Of a stretch of 64,000 nt of DNA, positions 1-7,907 are shown piece after piece. Under the pieces are notes generated by a model. That model did no database searches. It saw only the letters and a program-made list of their open reading frames with translations, and was not told the origin of the DNA. Position 1 is the stretch's first letter; every line of letters starts with the position of its first letter. The stretch spans positions 310,001-374,000 of the forward strand of contig JAHJWB010000017.1 in NCBI GenBank assembly GCA_018828125.1, read 5' to 3'. This DNA is from Gammaproteobacteria bacterium (GTDB lineage: Bacteria > Pseudomonadota > Gammaproteobacteria > Burkholderiales > Burkholderiaceae_C). Position numbers and translations under genes: made by a program.

Positions 1-926
1 ACGTTGCGCACCGACCACGCAGCGTTGAAGCGGTGGTTCAGCGTGGCTGCGAACGACTGCATCGTGCTGGTGGTGGTGTCATCCTGCGCGGCGTTGCTGG
101 AGCCGTAGTAGGTGCTTGCGGGCACGTTGACGGGACGGCCATTGAGCGCGGGGATGCCGAAGTCCGTCAGGCGCTTGTCGCGGGCGTAGGTGTATTGCAG
201 CAGCAGGTCGGTCTGCGCTGCGAGCTTGAGGGCAAGCGAGGGCGCGAAGTTGTGGCGCTTCACGAATTGCTGGTCACGGTAGCTGCCCGAGTCTTCCACG
301 GCGGCATTGATGCGAAAAGCAGCGGTGTCGCTGATGCCCACATTCACATCGGCTGTGGCGCGGCGGAAATCAAAGCTGCCCAGACCCAGCGTGGCCTCGC
401 CAGAGGTTTCACCAAACTTCGGCTTCTTGGTGACACGATTGATCAACCCACCCGATGAGCCACGGCCGTACAACACGGCGGCGGGGCCTTTGAGCACCTC
501 GATGCGTTCGATGTCGGCCAGATCGCGAAAGTACAGTGCGTCATCCCGCACGCCGTCTACAAACTGGTCGGCAATCGCCGTGAAGCCGCGAATCACCACC
601 TGGTCCCGCTGCCCGTCGCCGTGGCTCATGGCCACGCCGGGCACGTTGCGCAGTGCGTCTTCCATCGAACGGGCGCCTTGGTCGCGTAGCAACTGCGCGG
701 GCACCACGTTGACGGCCTGCGGCACATCGCGCAAGGGCGCGCTGCCTTTGGTGGCAGCAGTGCTGGCCGCTGGTGAATAACCGTCGTCGTTTGCGCCAGA
801 CTGCACAGTGACTTCACCGAGTGTCTGCGGCTGGGTGGGCTGCGCCAGTGCAGGGCCACAGAGAGTCGCGAGCAAGGCCGCCATCAGCGGGTTGAGACGG
901 TGGCGGATGGGAGTGTGAGCGTGCAT
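1..926 (-). CDS. TonB-dependent siderophore receptor, N-terminal part (runs off the left edge)
   Basis: This is an outer-membrane receptor that imports ferric siderophores using TonB energy. The reading frame starts at ATG 924-926, preceded by an AAGGAAA ribosome site, and is open to base 1, giving about 308 codons without a stop. Residues 1 to about 29 form a signal peptide ending ...CGPALA. The plug domain follows, with a TonB-box-like LGEVTVQS stretch, the DVPQAVNVVP motif, RSMEDALRNVPGV, VVIRGF and the IEVLKGPAAVLYGRG segment that is typical of the siderophore receptor family (FhuE/FpvA/Fiu type). The first strands of the barrel then begin. The substrate cannot be told from this fragment. 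It lies beside bacterioferritin and an iron permease, which fits an iron-acquisition locus. The C-terminal barrel is outside the window. Confidence 0.93.
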   Translation of the reverse strand, partial: MHAHTPIRHRLNPLMAALLATLCGPALAQPTQPQTLGEVTVQSGANDDGYSPAASTAATKGSAPLRDVPQAVNVVPAQLLRDQGARSMEDALRNVPGVAMSHGDGQRDQVVIRGFTAIADQFVDGVRDDALYFRDLADIERIEVLKGPAAVLYGRGSSGGLINRVTKKPKFGETSGEATLGLGSFDFRRATADVNVGISDTAAFRINAAVEDSGSYRDQQFVKRHNFAPSLALKLAAQTDLLLQYTYARDKRLTDFGIPALNGRPVNVPASTYYGSSNAAQDDTTTSTMQSFAATLNHRFNAAWSVRN

Positions 927-1152
927 GATTTTCCTTGGAGTAAGCGCAACGCAGTTGGCAGAAAACCCGTGCAACGCGGTGCCTGGCGCGGGCCAAAAGT
1001 GGCCTGCTGTCTGGGGCGCGGTGTTCGGCGAGAAAACAGTGAAATCAGAGAGGGCGCGCGGTGGCGATGCAGGGCTGTGAGCAGAGCGGGATGGCATTTA
1101 TTGGTCGACGGCGTTGCATGTCATTCGCTCGCTGGCGGCGATTTTGTGAACA

Positions 1153-1204
1153 TCTTTTTGACCACACCCCGCCATCTGAAGGCCACCGGAAGCGGTCAAA
1201 AAGA
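1153..1204. repeat. 11-bp perfect inverted repeat in the receptor upstream region
   Basis: TCTTTTTGACC at 1153-1163 and GGTCAAAAAGA at 1194-1204 are perfect inverted repeats separated by 30 bases. The right arm overlaps the T-rich tail of the terminator-like hairpin at 1204-1242 on the minus strand. It may be a second stem of a tandem terminator or an operator for the receptor. From 927 to about 1150 I see no convincing gene; that stretch is presumably the receptor's promoter and leader. Confidence 0.5.
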
Positions 1205-1242
1205 AGAAAAAAATGAAGGCTGCGAGCTGAAGACACGCAGCC
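1204..1242 (-). terminator. Rho-independent terminator, minus strand
   Basis: Read on the minus strand, GGCTGCG (1242-1236), an 11-base loop and CGCAGCC (1224-1218) form a 7-bp GC-rich stem. It is followed by TTCATTTTTTTC and more T. It lies between the Fur-box-like site and the receptor start, so it would end a short transcript rather than the receptor message. Confidence 0.65.
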
Positions 1243-1390
1243 AACGGGCAGTACCGCGCTGGTGCGCGGAGCCGAAGGCGAGGCCCTCTGGCTTGAACGT
1301 TGGCTGGCAGAAGAGAAAAGAGAAAGGAGGCGAAATGGCTCGGATGGCCCGTCGCCCAGTCGTCTCAGTGAGGTGCGCTGCTGGCTGAAA
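1205..1390 (-). ncRNA. candidate Fur-controlled small RNA
   Basis: On the minus strand a Fur-box-like site (1409-1428) is followed by AT-rich promoter-like sequence (AATAAACT, about 1394-1401). About 150 bases later comes a hairpin with a T-rich tail (1204-1242). No ATG-started frame of useful length lies between them. The interior has a strikingly pyrimidine-rich tract, CCTCCTTTCTCTTTTCTC, at about 1322-1339, whose 5' end is complementary to a Shine-Dalgarno sequence. This is the layout expected for an iron-responsive small RNA of the RyhB/NrrF/PrrF functional class; no sequence homology to those is claimed. The transcription start is a guess. The alternative is that the site drives the receptor through a leaky terminator and a leader of about 450 bases. 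Confidence 0.4.
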
Positions 1391-1408
1391 CCTCTAGTTT
1401 ATTCAATT

Positions 1409-1428
1409 GCGAACAATTCTCATTGTAA
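1409..1428 (-). promoter_or_regulatory. Fur-box-like site
   Basis: The minus strand reads TTACAATGAGAATTGTTCGC. Aligned by eye to the 19-bp Fur consensus it matches 12 of 19 positions, including the AATGA and AAT cores. It sits upstream (minus strand) of the candidate small RNA and of the siderophore receptor. Fur binding would be expected to repress when iron is plentiful. Confidence 0.5.
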
Positions 1429-1508
1429 TTTTTTGGCAATCACCAAGGTTTGTGCATTTGCAACAACACCGTCCGCTCAAGAGCGCGCATTCGACGGCAG
1501 ACGGGCAT

Positions 1509-1530
1509 AAAAAAACGGGCCGCAGCCCGT
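1509..1530 (-). terminator. terminator of bfr
   Basis: On the minus strand ACGGGC (1530-1525), loop TGCG and GCCCGT (1520-1515) form a compact GC stem followed by a run of seven T (TTTTTTT, complement of the A run at 1508-1514). It lies about 80 bases downstream of the bacterioferritin stop. Confidence 0.8.
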
Positions 1531-1607
1531 TGGTGAAATCTTCCCCGCCGTCTTCAAGGTGCTCAACTCCGCCGAGTCCCTACAAAACGATAAAGGGAGC
1601 GCTGCAG

Positions 1608-2084
1608 TTATTCCACTTCACCCATCTGCGATTGCAGGTAGTTCTGCAAACCCACCTTGGCGATCAGGTCGATCTGGGTTTCCAGAAAGTCGATGTGCTC
1701 TTCGGTGTCGTCCAGAATCTTTTGCAGCAGGTCGCGCGAGACATAGTCACGCACGGATTCGCAGTGGGCAATGCCGTCCTTGATGGTGGCCTGGGCGCCG
1801 AGTTCCGAGCTCAGGTCGCACGCCAGAATCTCCGGCACGTCTTCGCCAACTTGCAGCTTGGCCAGATCCTGCAAATTGGGCAGGCCGTCCAGCGTGAAGA
1901 TGCGGTCCATCAGCCAGTCGGCATGCTTCATCTCGCCGATCGATTCTGAATATTCCTTCTTGGCCAGCTTGTCGAAACCCCAGTGCTTGAGCATGCGGTA
2001 GTGCAAGAAGTACTGGTTGATGGCCGTGAGTTCGTTCTTGAGCTGGGCCTGCAGATGGCCAATGACTTGTGCGTCACCTTTCAT
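1608..2084 (-). CDS. bfr: bacterioferritin
   Basis: Bacterioferritin is the haem-containing 24-subunit iron storage and detoxification protein. The product is 158 residues, the usual family length. It starts MKGDAQVIGHLQ and contains the ferroxidase and haem landmarks: E18 in KNELTAINQYFLHYRML, the EYSESIGEMKHADWLMDRI helix with the conserved E-x-x-H and the haem-axial methionine region, and DDTEEHIDFLETQ near the C terminus. The start at 2084 is supported by an AAGGAG ribosome site. Longer in-frame extension upstream is unlikely because it lacks conservation. A Fur-box-like site lies 38 bases upstream. No bacterioferritin-associated ferredoxin gene (bfd) is visible next to it. Confidence 0.96.
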   Translation of the reverse strand: MKGDAQVIGHLQAQLKNELTAINQYFLHYRMLKHWGFDKLAKKEYSESIGEMKHADWLMDRIFTLDGLPNLQDLAKLQVGEDVPEILACDLSSELGAQATIKDGIAHCESVRDYVSRDLLQKILDDTEEHIDFLETQIDLIAKVGLQNYLQSQMGEVE

Positions 2085-2121
2085 GGGGGACTCCTTGTTC
2101 TGTTGTGTTGATTCGGCCCCG

Positions 2122-2139
2122 ATTGTCGTGATCAATATC
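2122..2139 (-). promoter_or_regulatory. Fur-like triple hexamer upstream of bfr
   Basis: The minus strand reads GATATT-GATCAC-GACAAT, three tandem hexamers that match the Fur unit GATAAT at 14 of 18 positions by eye. It lies 38 bases upstream of the bfr start, where the promoter should be. Whether Fur would repress or activate bfr cannot be read from sequence. Confidence 0.4.
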
Positions 2140-2241
2140 AACGCGTGCAAGGCAAGTCCCTGTCCGCACGCAATGGCTGCGTGTGAGGTTGAGTTGTGTT
2201 CGCGTTCAATCTCTCCAAGCGGAGCCCAGGCGATGTGCCAA

Positions 2242-3060
2242 CTACTGCGCGGCGGATGTGGCTGAAGGCGACACACTGGCCGCTGACGCCTTCACTGGGG
2301 CCGGTGCCGCGCGCCGCTCCATCCAGTGCGCCATGCCCAGCCACACCGTGGGCACCAGCACTAGCGCCAGCGAGATGGCCTGCGCAATGCTGCCCTCGGC
2401 CAAGTCTTCCGTAGCCGCGTGCCAATACGCGTTGTCGATTCCCGGCATCACGCCGCCTTCCGTGAACTCATGAAACGCATAGACCACAAGCTGCACCGCA
2501 AACACCGCCATGAACCAGGATGTGACGCGGAAGAACCGCCCCAGGTTGACCGCCCGGCCATAGCGCGTCCAGGCCCAGGCAATCGCAATGGCTAACGCCA
2601 GGCCGGCTAAGCCGCCCCAGGCCATGTAGCCCAGCTCGGCGCTGCGGGCCAGGGCGGCGAGCATGGTGGCGGTTTCCACGCCTTCGCGGCCCACCATGAA
2701 CAAGGCGAACAGGAAGACGGCCATGCCTGCGCGCGGGCCCTCCAGCACGCTGGCGTTGTCCATGCGCTGGGCAATCTCCTGGCCCATGCCTTTGCCCGCG
2801 CTGCGCATGTGCACCACACACCAGGCCACAGTGGCGGCGGCCACCAATGCCATGCCGCCCTCGGCTGCGGGCGACACGGCACCCACCTGCGACAGCACCC
2901 AGCCCAGCACCAACGACAGCAGGGCGGCGACGCCCACCCCGGCGCGCAGTGGCAGCAACAAGTTCAGGCGCCCGGTTTTGCGCAGATAGAGCGTGGCGAT
3001 GGCAATCACCAGCAGGGCTTCCAGCCCTTCACGAAAACAGATCAGAAGTGTTTGGAACAT
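2242..3060 (-). CDS. FTR1-family iron permease
   Basis: This is a high-affinity iron permease of the FTR1/EfeU family in the inner membrane. The 272-residue product is almost entirely membrane helices. It carries the two diagnostic R-E-G-x-E motifs: REGLE at residues 10-14 in the first helix and REGVE at 125-129, which line the iron path. A short Ala/Ser-rich tail ends the protein. The start MFQTLLICF is at the head of the first helix. No EfeO or EfeB partner, or multicopper oxidase, lies next to it, so how Fe(II) is oxidised or delivered is unknown. It is followed on the same strand by bfr, 157 bases away. Confidence 0.92.
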   Translation of the reverse strand: MFQTLLICFREGLEALLVIAIATLYLRKTGRLNLLLPLRAGVGVAALLSLVLGWVLSQVGAVSPAAEGGMALVAAATVAWCVVHMRSAGKGMGQEIAQRMDNASVLEGPRAGMAVFLFALFMVGREGVETATMLAALARSAELGYMAWGGLAGLALAIAIAWAWTRYGRAVNLGRFFRVTSWFMAVFAVQLVVYAFHEFTEGGVMPGIDNAYWHAATEDLAEGSIAQAISLALVLVPTVWLGMAHWMERRAAPAPVKASAASVSPSATSAAQ

Positions 3061-3087
3061 GGTGAATTCAGGTCTTTGCTATAAATT

Positions 3088-3134
3088 AATGAGCTGCTGG
3101 CGCTTGTTGATAAAGCGCTGCAGGCCTTTTTGAC
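3088..3134 (+). repeat. 46-bp interspersed repeat, copy A
   Basis: Member of an eight-copy family in this window (others at 5828, 13313, 14314, 20952, 38884, 41570, 44410). The family pattern is AATAGCT, about five variable bases, CGCTT, a short loop, GATAAGCGCTAGAGGCC, then a T-rich end. Copy A reads AGCTGCTGGCGCTTGTTGATAA... and is the most diverged at its right end, with one extra base. It lies in the promoter region of the FTR1 gene. Confidence 0.8.
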
Positions 3135-3225
3135 CAAAATTTTGAGAATGACGCGTGGTGTCGACGTCTTCTCGCTGCAACCCAAAGACCAAAGCGGCTT
3201 TGCTGCAGTGCGTCAGATGATATTC

Positions 3226-3244
3226 ATAAATGCGAATCAGTTTT
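3226..3244. promoter_or_regulatory. weak Fur-box-like site between FTR1 and ahpC
   Basis: The plus strand contains AAATGCGAATCAGTTTTATTT (3228-3248). It resembles the AATGCGAATCATT type of betaproteobacterial Fur site and matches the 19-bp consensus at 11 positions. It is about 165 bases upstream of the FTR1 start and about 230 upstream of ahpC. The rest of this 415-base intergenic stretch holds repeat copy A and the ahpC promoter. Confidence 0.35.
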
Positions 3245-3376
3245 ATTTAAATGTTTGACATGTCGCAAGGGTTGGACAAGAGTGCAAGCGGCAACGGAAG
3301 GTAGGAGGCGCCGCTTGCAGGAGCGAGATAAGGCAAAAGCTGACTTCGCGTGCGGGTGCGGCGTTAACACATAGTC

Positions 3377-3436
3377 ATAGACAATTGATTCAATGAAATC
3401 AATTAATTGGATTCATTGATGCAAACCGCCTAGACT
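3377..3436 (+). promoter_or_regulatory. ahpC promoter with dyad operator (OxyR-type candidate)
   Basis: A near-perfect 30-bp palindrome runs 3390-3419: arms TCAATGAA (3390-3397) and TTCATTGA (3412-3419) around CAATTAATTG. A second overlapping dyad, ATTGATT-N6-AATCAAT, covers 3384-3403, and ATAG precedes at 3377. A plausible promoter, TTGGAT (3407-3412), 18 bases, TAGACT (3431-3436), overlaps its right side. Several evenly spaced half-sites just upstream of and over the -35 suit a tetrameric LysR-type activator. OxyR is the known regulator of ahpC in many bacteria, but its consensus is only partly matched. Confidence 0.45.
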
Positions 3437-3475
3437 TCAGCCTTGTTCAGTTAACCAACCACAAAGGAAACAGCC

Positions 3476-4051
3476 ATGTCCCTGATCAATACGCCAGTTC
3501 AGCCCTTCAAGACCACCGCTTTCGTCAACCGTGACGGCAAGGGTGAATTCATCGAAGTGACCGAAGCCAACCTCAAGGGCAAGTGGTCTGTGCTGATCTT
3601 CATGCCTGCAGCTTTCACCTTCAACTGCCCCACCGAAATCGAAGACGCTGCCGACAACTACGCCGAGTTCCAGAAGGCTGGCGCCGAGGTCTACATCGTG
3701 ACCACCGACACCCATTTCTCGCACAAGGTCTGGCACGAAACGTCGGACGCCGTGGGCAAGGCCAAATTCCCCCTGGTTGGCGACCCAACACACCAGCTGA
3801 CCAACGCTTTCGGCGTGCACATCGCTGAAGAAGGCCTGGCACTGCGCGGCACGTTTGTGATTAACCCCGATGGCGTGATCAAGACGATGGAAATCCACTC
3901 CAACGAAATCGCCCGTGACGTGTCGGAAACCCTGCGCAAGCTCAAGGCTGCCCAGTTCACCGCCGCCAACCCTGGCCAGGTCTGCCCCGCCAAGTGGAAG
4001 GAAGGCGCCAAGACGCTGACGCCTTCGCTGGATTTGGTCGGCAAGATCTAA
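3476..4051 (+). CDS. ahpC: alkyl hydroperoxide reductase subunit C (peroxiredoxin)
   Basis: AhpC is a cytoplasmic typical 2-Cys peroxiredoxin that reduces hydrogen peroxide and organic hydroperoxides. The product has 191 residues, close to the 187 of E. coli. The peroxidatic cysteine is C51 in FTFNCPTEIED and the resolving cysteine is C170 in PGQVCPAKW. The C-terminal helix LDLVGKI is of the hyperoxidation-prone bacterial form. The start follows an AAAGGA ribosome site. It has its own double-stem terminator before ahpF, so ahpC can be made in excess of ahpF, as is usual. The upstream palindrome suggests peroxide-responsive control. Confidence 0.97.
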   Translation: MSLINTPVQPFKTTAFVNRDGKGEFIEVTEANLKGKWSVLIFMPAAFTFNCPTEIEDAADNYAEFQKAGAEVYIVTTDTHFSHKVWHETSDAVGKAKFPLVGDPTHQLTNAFGVHIAEEGLALRGTFVINPDGVIKTMEIHSNEIARDVSETLRKLKAAQFTAANPGQVCPAKWKEGAKTLTPSLDLVGKI

Positions 4052-4066
4052 TCCACGGCTCCTCCA

Positions 4067-4116
4067 AAGCCGGACAGCGTCATGGCGCCAGTGCGCCATG
4101 CCGTCCGGCTTTTTTA
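4067..4116 (+). terminator. terminator of ahpC
   Basis: AGCCGGAC (4068-4075) pairs with GTCCGGCT (4103-4110), enclosing a second stem CATGGCGC/GCGCCATG. A run of T starts at 4110. Read-through into ahpF, 90 bases on, is likely. Confidence 0.85.
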
Positions 4117-4203
4117 CGCCCGGAGTTTGACCGGCAGGCTTGATCCGAACCACGCATGCCATCACGCTCCCCACATACAACTCCAAATTCAAAGGACACC
4201 ACC

Positions 4204-5814
4204 ATGCTCGACGAACAACTCAAGACCCAACTCGCCGCCTACCTGGAGCGCGTGCAGCAGCCGTTTGAGCTGGTGGCATCCCTGGACGACAGCGAGACGG
4301 CGCGCGACATGCGTGAGTTGCTGACGACCATCCAGTCCCTGCGCAGCGACAAGATCACCCTGCGCACCGATGGCAACGATGCGCGCAAGCCATCGTTCAG
4401 CCTGCAGCGCGTGGGCGCCACCAACAGCCTGCGCTTTGCCGGCCTGCCCCTGGGCCATGAATTCACGTCGCTGGTGCTGGCCCTGCTGTGGACGGGTGGC
4501 CACCCGCCCAAGGTCGAGCAGGACGTGATCGACTCCATCAAAGCGCTGGACGGCGACTTCAACTTCGAGGTCTACATGAGCCTGACCTGCCACAACTGCC
4601 CGGACGTGGTGCAGGCGCTGTCGCTCATGGCCATCGTCAACCCGAAAATCAAGACCACCGTGATCGAAGGCGGCGCCTTCCAGCAGGAAGTGACCGACCG
4701 CGAAATCATGGCCGTGCCCATGGTGTTTTTGAACGGCCAGGTCTTCGGCTCCGGCCGCATGTCGATTGAAGAAATCGTCGCCAAGCTCGACACCAGCGCC
4801 GCTGCCCGCGAAGCTGCCAAGCTCAGCGCCAAGGCCCCTTATGACGTGCTCATTGTCGGTGGTGGCCCCGCAGGCGCCGCGGCCGCCGTGTACGCCGCCC
4901 GCAAAGGCATCCGCACCGGCGTCGCTGCCGAGCGTTTTGGCGGCCAGGTGAACGACACGCTGGCGATTGAGAACTACATCTCGATCCTCGAAACCGACGG
5001 CCCCAAGTTTGCCGCTGCACTTGAAGCGCACACCCGCGCCTATGGCGTGGACATCATGAACCTGCAACGCGCCGACAAGCTCATCCCCGCGGCCGAGCCA
5101 GGTGGCCTCATCAGCGTGCAAATGGCCAACGGCGCCACGCTGCAGTCCAAGACGGTGATCCTGTCCACCGGCGCACGCTGGCGCAATGTGAACGTGCCCG
5201 GCGAAGCCGAGTACAAGAACAAGGGCGTGGCCTACTGCCCGCACTGCGACGGCCCGCTGTTCAAGGGCAAGCGCACGGCGGTCATCGGCGGCGGCAACTC
5301 GGGTGTCGAGGCTGCGATTGATCTGGCCGGCATCGTGGCCCACGTCACGCTCATCGAGTTTGCCGACCAGCTCAAGGCCGACGCCGTGCTGGTCAACAAG
5401 CTCAAAAGTCTGTCCAACGTCACCATCCACACCAACGCGCAGACCACCGAAATCACCGGCGCCGATGGCAAGGTCAACGGTCTCAAGTACAAGGACCGCG
5501 CCACCAGCGAAGAGCACCTCGTGCCGCTCGAAGGCGTGTTCGTGCAGATCGGCCTGGTGCCCAACACCGAATGGCTCAAGGGCACGGTAGAGCTGTCCAA
5601 GTTTGGCGAGGTCATCGTCGACTCGCACGGCCGCACCAACATCCCCGGCGTGTTCGCCGCGGGCGACTGCACCACGGTGCCGTTCAAGCAGATCGTGATT
5701 GCGGCAGGTGATGGGTCGAAGGCGGCGCTGAGCGCGTTTGACCACCTGATCCGGATGCCGGTGGTGGCGGCGGCGACTGCGCCTGCTGCTGAGCCGGTGG
5801 CAGAGCCTGCGTGA
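4204..5814 (+). CDS. ahpF: alkyl hydroperoxide reductase subunit F (NADH:AhpC reductase)
   Basis: AhpF is the flavoprotein disulfide reductase that passes electrons from NADH to AhpC. The 536-residue product has the N-terminal tandem thioredoxin-like domain with C129-x-x-C132 (CHNC), then a thioredoxin-reductase-like module with the FAD motif [17 protein letters not shown], the redox centre C345-x-x-C348 (CPHC) and the NAD(P) motif [15 protein letters not shown]. The cysteine positions coincide with those of the E. coli enzyme. I chose ATG 4204 (MLDEQLKTQ) because it matches the family N terminus and has AAAGGA upstream. An in-frame ATG at 4156 has neither. The C terminus has a short Ala/Pro-rich tail. 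Confidence 0.97.
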   Translation: MLDEQLKTQLAAYLERVQQPFELVASLDDSETARDMRELLTTIQSLRSDKITLRTDGNDARKPSFSLQRVGATNSLRFAGLPLGHEFTSLVLALLWTGGHPPKVEQDVIDSIKALDGDFNFEVYMSLTCHNCPDVVQALSLMAIVNPKIKTTVIEGGAFQQEVTDREIMAVPMVFLNGQVFGSGRMSIEEIVAKLDTSAAAREAAKLSAKAPYDVLIVGGGPAGAAAAVYAARKGIRTGVAAERFGGQVNDTLAIENYISILETDGPKFAAALEAHTRAYGVDIMNLQRADKLIPAAEPGGLISVQMANGATLQSKTVILSTGARWRNVNVPGEAEYKNKGVAYCPHCDGPLFKGKRTAVIGGGNSGVEAAIDLAGIVAHVTLIEFADQLKADAVLVNKLKSLSNVTIHTNAQTTEITGADGKVNGLKYKDRATSEEHLVPLEGVFVQIGLVPNTEWLKGTVELSKFGEVIVDSHGRTNIPGVFAAGDCTTVPFKQIVIAAGDGSKAALSAFDHLIRMPVVAAATAPAAEPVAEPA

Positions 5815-5827
5815 GCGGAAAATCTGA

Positions 5828-5873
5828 ATGAAATTGGGTGCTGGCGCTTGATATATAAGCGCTGGTAGCTATT
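5828..5873 (-). repeat. 46-bp interspersed repeat, copy B
   Basis: Read on the minus strand it gives AATAGCTACCAGCGCTTATA... then TCAAGCGCCAGCACCC and a T-rich end. It sits between the ahpF stop and the ahpF terminator, so it would be in the 3' untranslated part of the ahpF message. Its dyad CGCTT...AAGCG is intact. Confidence 0.85.
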
Positions 5874-5882
5874 AATAAATGA

Positions 5883-5916
5883 GCGACCGGGTGCTATGGC
5901 AGCCGGTCGCTTTTTT
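5883..5916 (+). terminator. terminator of ahpF
   Basis: GCGACCGG (5883-5890) and CCGGTCGC (5903-5910) form an 8-bp stem followed by six T. Confidence 0.9.
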
Positions 5917-6044
5917 CTTGTCACTTGTGAAAAGCTTCTCGTGCCTGTCACCCCGGTCGGCGGCGTGCACACAGCCTGTTCACGCCCTGACCCGGGGGGC
6001 TCACCTGCGCTGCCTGGCCTATGACCCTTTTCGCTGGGGGCTAT

Positions 6045-6078
6045 GGGCGCGGGGCATGCGCCCCCGCCTGCTTAGAAT
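6045..6078 (+). promoter_or_regulatory. candidate promoter and operator of the RND efflux operon
   Basis: A perfect GC-rich inverted repeat GGGCGC-N7-GCGCCC (6045-6063) lies just upstream of a -10-like TAGAAT (6073-6078), 10 bases before the first gene. No clear -35 is seen. The dyad could be the site of a metal-responsive regulator, but no such regulator gene lies in the operon. Confidence 0.35.
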
Positions 6079-6088
6079 CCCGCTGCCT

Positions 6089-6490
6089 ATGCATCGCATG
6101 CTGATCGTTTTCCTGTTGGTGTTTCTGCCGCTCCAGTCCATCTGGGCGGCCGCTTCGCCGTATTGCGGGCACGAGTCGGCCCCGCAGGCATCGCAGCACT
6201 TTGGCCACCATGTGCACGACCACCAAGCCGATCTGCACGGTGACGATGCAGATGCGGCGCCTGCCGCGGCCTATGCCGGTGACACCTCTGACCACAAGGC
6301 CTTGACCAGTTCTGGAACGGTCGACATGGATTGCCATGCGTGCCACGGTGCGGGCAGCGGCATGGTGTGGAGCGCGGGCGCCCAGGCCCTCCTGGTCGCG
6401 GTCGCTTTGCCCACCGGCCCGACAGCTCCCGTCTTGGTGCCTCCCCCTCTTTCTCGCCCCGAACGCCCCAACTGGCCCCCTCTCGCCTGA
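6089..6490 (+). CDS. CzcI-like small periplasmic metal-resistance protein
   Basis: The product is a 133-residue secreted protein at the head of a metal efflux operon. It has a signal peptide (MHRMLIVFLLVFLPLQSIWA) and then a Cys/His-rich part: PYCGHES, HFGHHVHDHQ and MDCHACHG around residue 84. A hydrophobic segment and a Pro-rich tail follow. The arrangement resembles CzcI of Cupriavidus-type cobalt/zinc/cadmium systems, where the protein precedes czcC and affects induction. The start at 6089 directly precedes the signal peptide. The longer upstream frame runs through the terminator region and is not credible. Confidence 0.7.
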   Translation: MHRMLIVFLLVFLPLQSIWAAASPYCGHESAPQASQHFGHHVHDHQADLHGDDADAAPAAAYAGDTSDHKALTSSGTVDMDCHACHGAGSGMVWSAGAQALLVAVALPTGPTAPVLVPPPLSRPERPNWPPLA

Positions 6491-6632
6491 GCGGCGAGGC
6501 GGGCACCGGGTAGCCCCTTCCTGACGATGATTCCACGCTGCCCTGGCGGGTAGCAGCGGTGCGCGCATGCGCGCCGGGCGTCGTGCCTTGCCGATTTCAA
6601 CCCCGTGGTTCACACCACTGCAGAGGAATCGG

Positions 6633-7907
6633 ATGCAACAAACAAGAAGAACCACACACACGCTGCCACGGCTGTCTATGGCCGCCGTGGCCCTGGGGTG
6701 GGCGCTGGCCAGTGGTGCCGCGCTTCCCCAAACACCGGCGAGGGCACCTGCCGAGCAGCCCCTCACGCTCAAAGCATTGTTCGAGCACGCCTGGGCGCGC
6801 CAGCCCGAGGCCCAGTCGGCCACGCTGCGGCGCGAGGCGGCGCAGGCAGCGCGCAACGGCGCTTCGTCCTGGACGGCCGAACCCGTGGCGCTGGAGCTGT
6901 CCACCAAGACCGACCGTCCCGGCAGCAACCAGGGCAATCGTGAATACGAGGTGGGCGTGGCCATGCCTTTGTGGCTGCCTGGTGAGCGCGCGCGCAAGGC
7001 GGCGTTGGGTGATGCCGAGATGCGTGCGGTGGACAGCCGCCGCGTCGTTGCCCAACTGCAGCTGGCGGGCACCGTGCGCGAGGCTTGGTGGGCATTGCAG
7101 CGTGCACAGACAGAACACGGCCTTGCGCAGGACCGCCTGCTGAACGCACGGCGCCTGGCCGCGGACGTGGCGCGCCGCGTTCGAGCGGGCGATATGGCGC
7201 GGGCTGACCAGTTCCAGGCCGATGGTGCCGTGGCCCAGGCGGAGGCCGCGCTGGCTGAGGCCACGGGCGCGCGCGATGTGGCGCAGGCGGCCCTGGTGGC
7301 GTGGGGCGGCAACCGGCCGTTGGCCGACGCCGCAGAGCCCGAGGCCGAAGCCCTACCCGCGGCTGGCTTGCCAGCGGACCATCCAGCCGTGGCCGACTGG
7401 CAGGACCAGGCCGAAGTGGCGCGCCGTGCTGCCGATCTGGCCGCCGTGCAGACCCGCGCCAACCCCGAACTGACTGTGGCCGCCACGCGGGCCCGCGAAC
7501 AGTCGGGCGAGCGCTATCTGCAAAGCCTTACCGTCGGCGTGCGCGTGCCGCTGGGTGGCGGTGACCGTTCGCGTGCCAAGGAGCTTGCTGCGCGCGCCGA
7601 TGCGCTGGACGCCGAGTTGCGCGCAGGCGTGGAACGGAACCGCCTTGCCGCCGAGGTGGCAGCAGCCAGTGCCCGCGTGAGGGCCACCCAGGCCCAGCGC
7701 GAGGCCGTGGCCCGCCATGCGGCGCTGGCCCGCGATACGCGTGGCTTCATCGACAAGGCCTTCCGCCTGGGCGAGGCCGACTTGCCCACGCGCCTGCGGG
7801 TAGAGCTGGACGCCGTGCAGGCGGAGCGGCAGCTCGCGCTTGCCCGCATCGATGCCGCAGCCGCCGTCTCCACCCTGCGCCAGGCCTTGGGCCTGCTGCC
7901 GCAATGA
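6633..7907 (+). CDS. TolC-family outer membrane channel of RND efflux system (CzcC-like)
   Basis: This is the outer-membrane factor that would complete a tripartite export duct. The 424-residue product has a signal peptide (about residues 1-35), a TLKALFEHAWARQPE segment typical of the start of the OEP domain, and two coiled-coil repeats rich in Ala, Arg, Glu and Gln. The VGVRVPLGGG motif starts the second repeat. The start at 6633 follows AGAGGAATCGG. Its stop overlaps the next start (ATGA). Annotation as CzcC-like rests on operon context as much as on sequence. Confidence 0.88.
   Translation: MQQTRRTTHTLPRLSMAAVALGWALASGAALPQTPARAPAEQPLTLKALFEHAWARQPEAQSATLRREAAQAARNGASSWTAEPVALELSTKTDRPGSNQGNREYEVGVAMPLWLPGERARKAALGDAEMRAVDSRRVVAQLQLAGTVREAWWALQRAQTEHGLAQDRLLNARRLAADVARRVRAGDMARADQFQADGAVAQAEAALAEATGARDVAQAALVAWGGNRPLADAAEPEAEALPAAGLPADHPAVADWQDQAEVARRAADLAAVQTRANPELTVAATRAREQSGERYLQSLTVGVRVPLGGGDRSRAKELAARADALDAELRAGVERNRLAAEVAAASARVRATQAQREAVARHAALARDTRGFIDKAFRLGEADLPTRLRVELDAVQAERQLALARIDAAAAVSTLRQALGLLPQ

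Noticed and set aside
900-1388. Plus-strand frame ending in a short ORF with AAAGGAGG at about 1323
   Set aside because: It is antisense to the receptor start and the candidate small RNA. The AAAGGAGG is the complement of the pyrimidine tract, and the downstream ORF is only 17 codons.
4189-5745. 518-codon open frame antisense to ahpF
   Set aside because: Shadow of a high-GC gene; no motif, no ribosome site, and it covers a certain gene.
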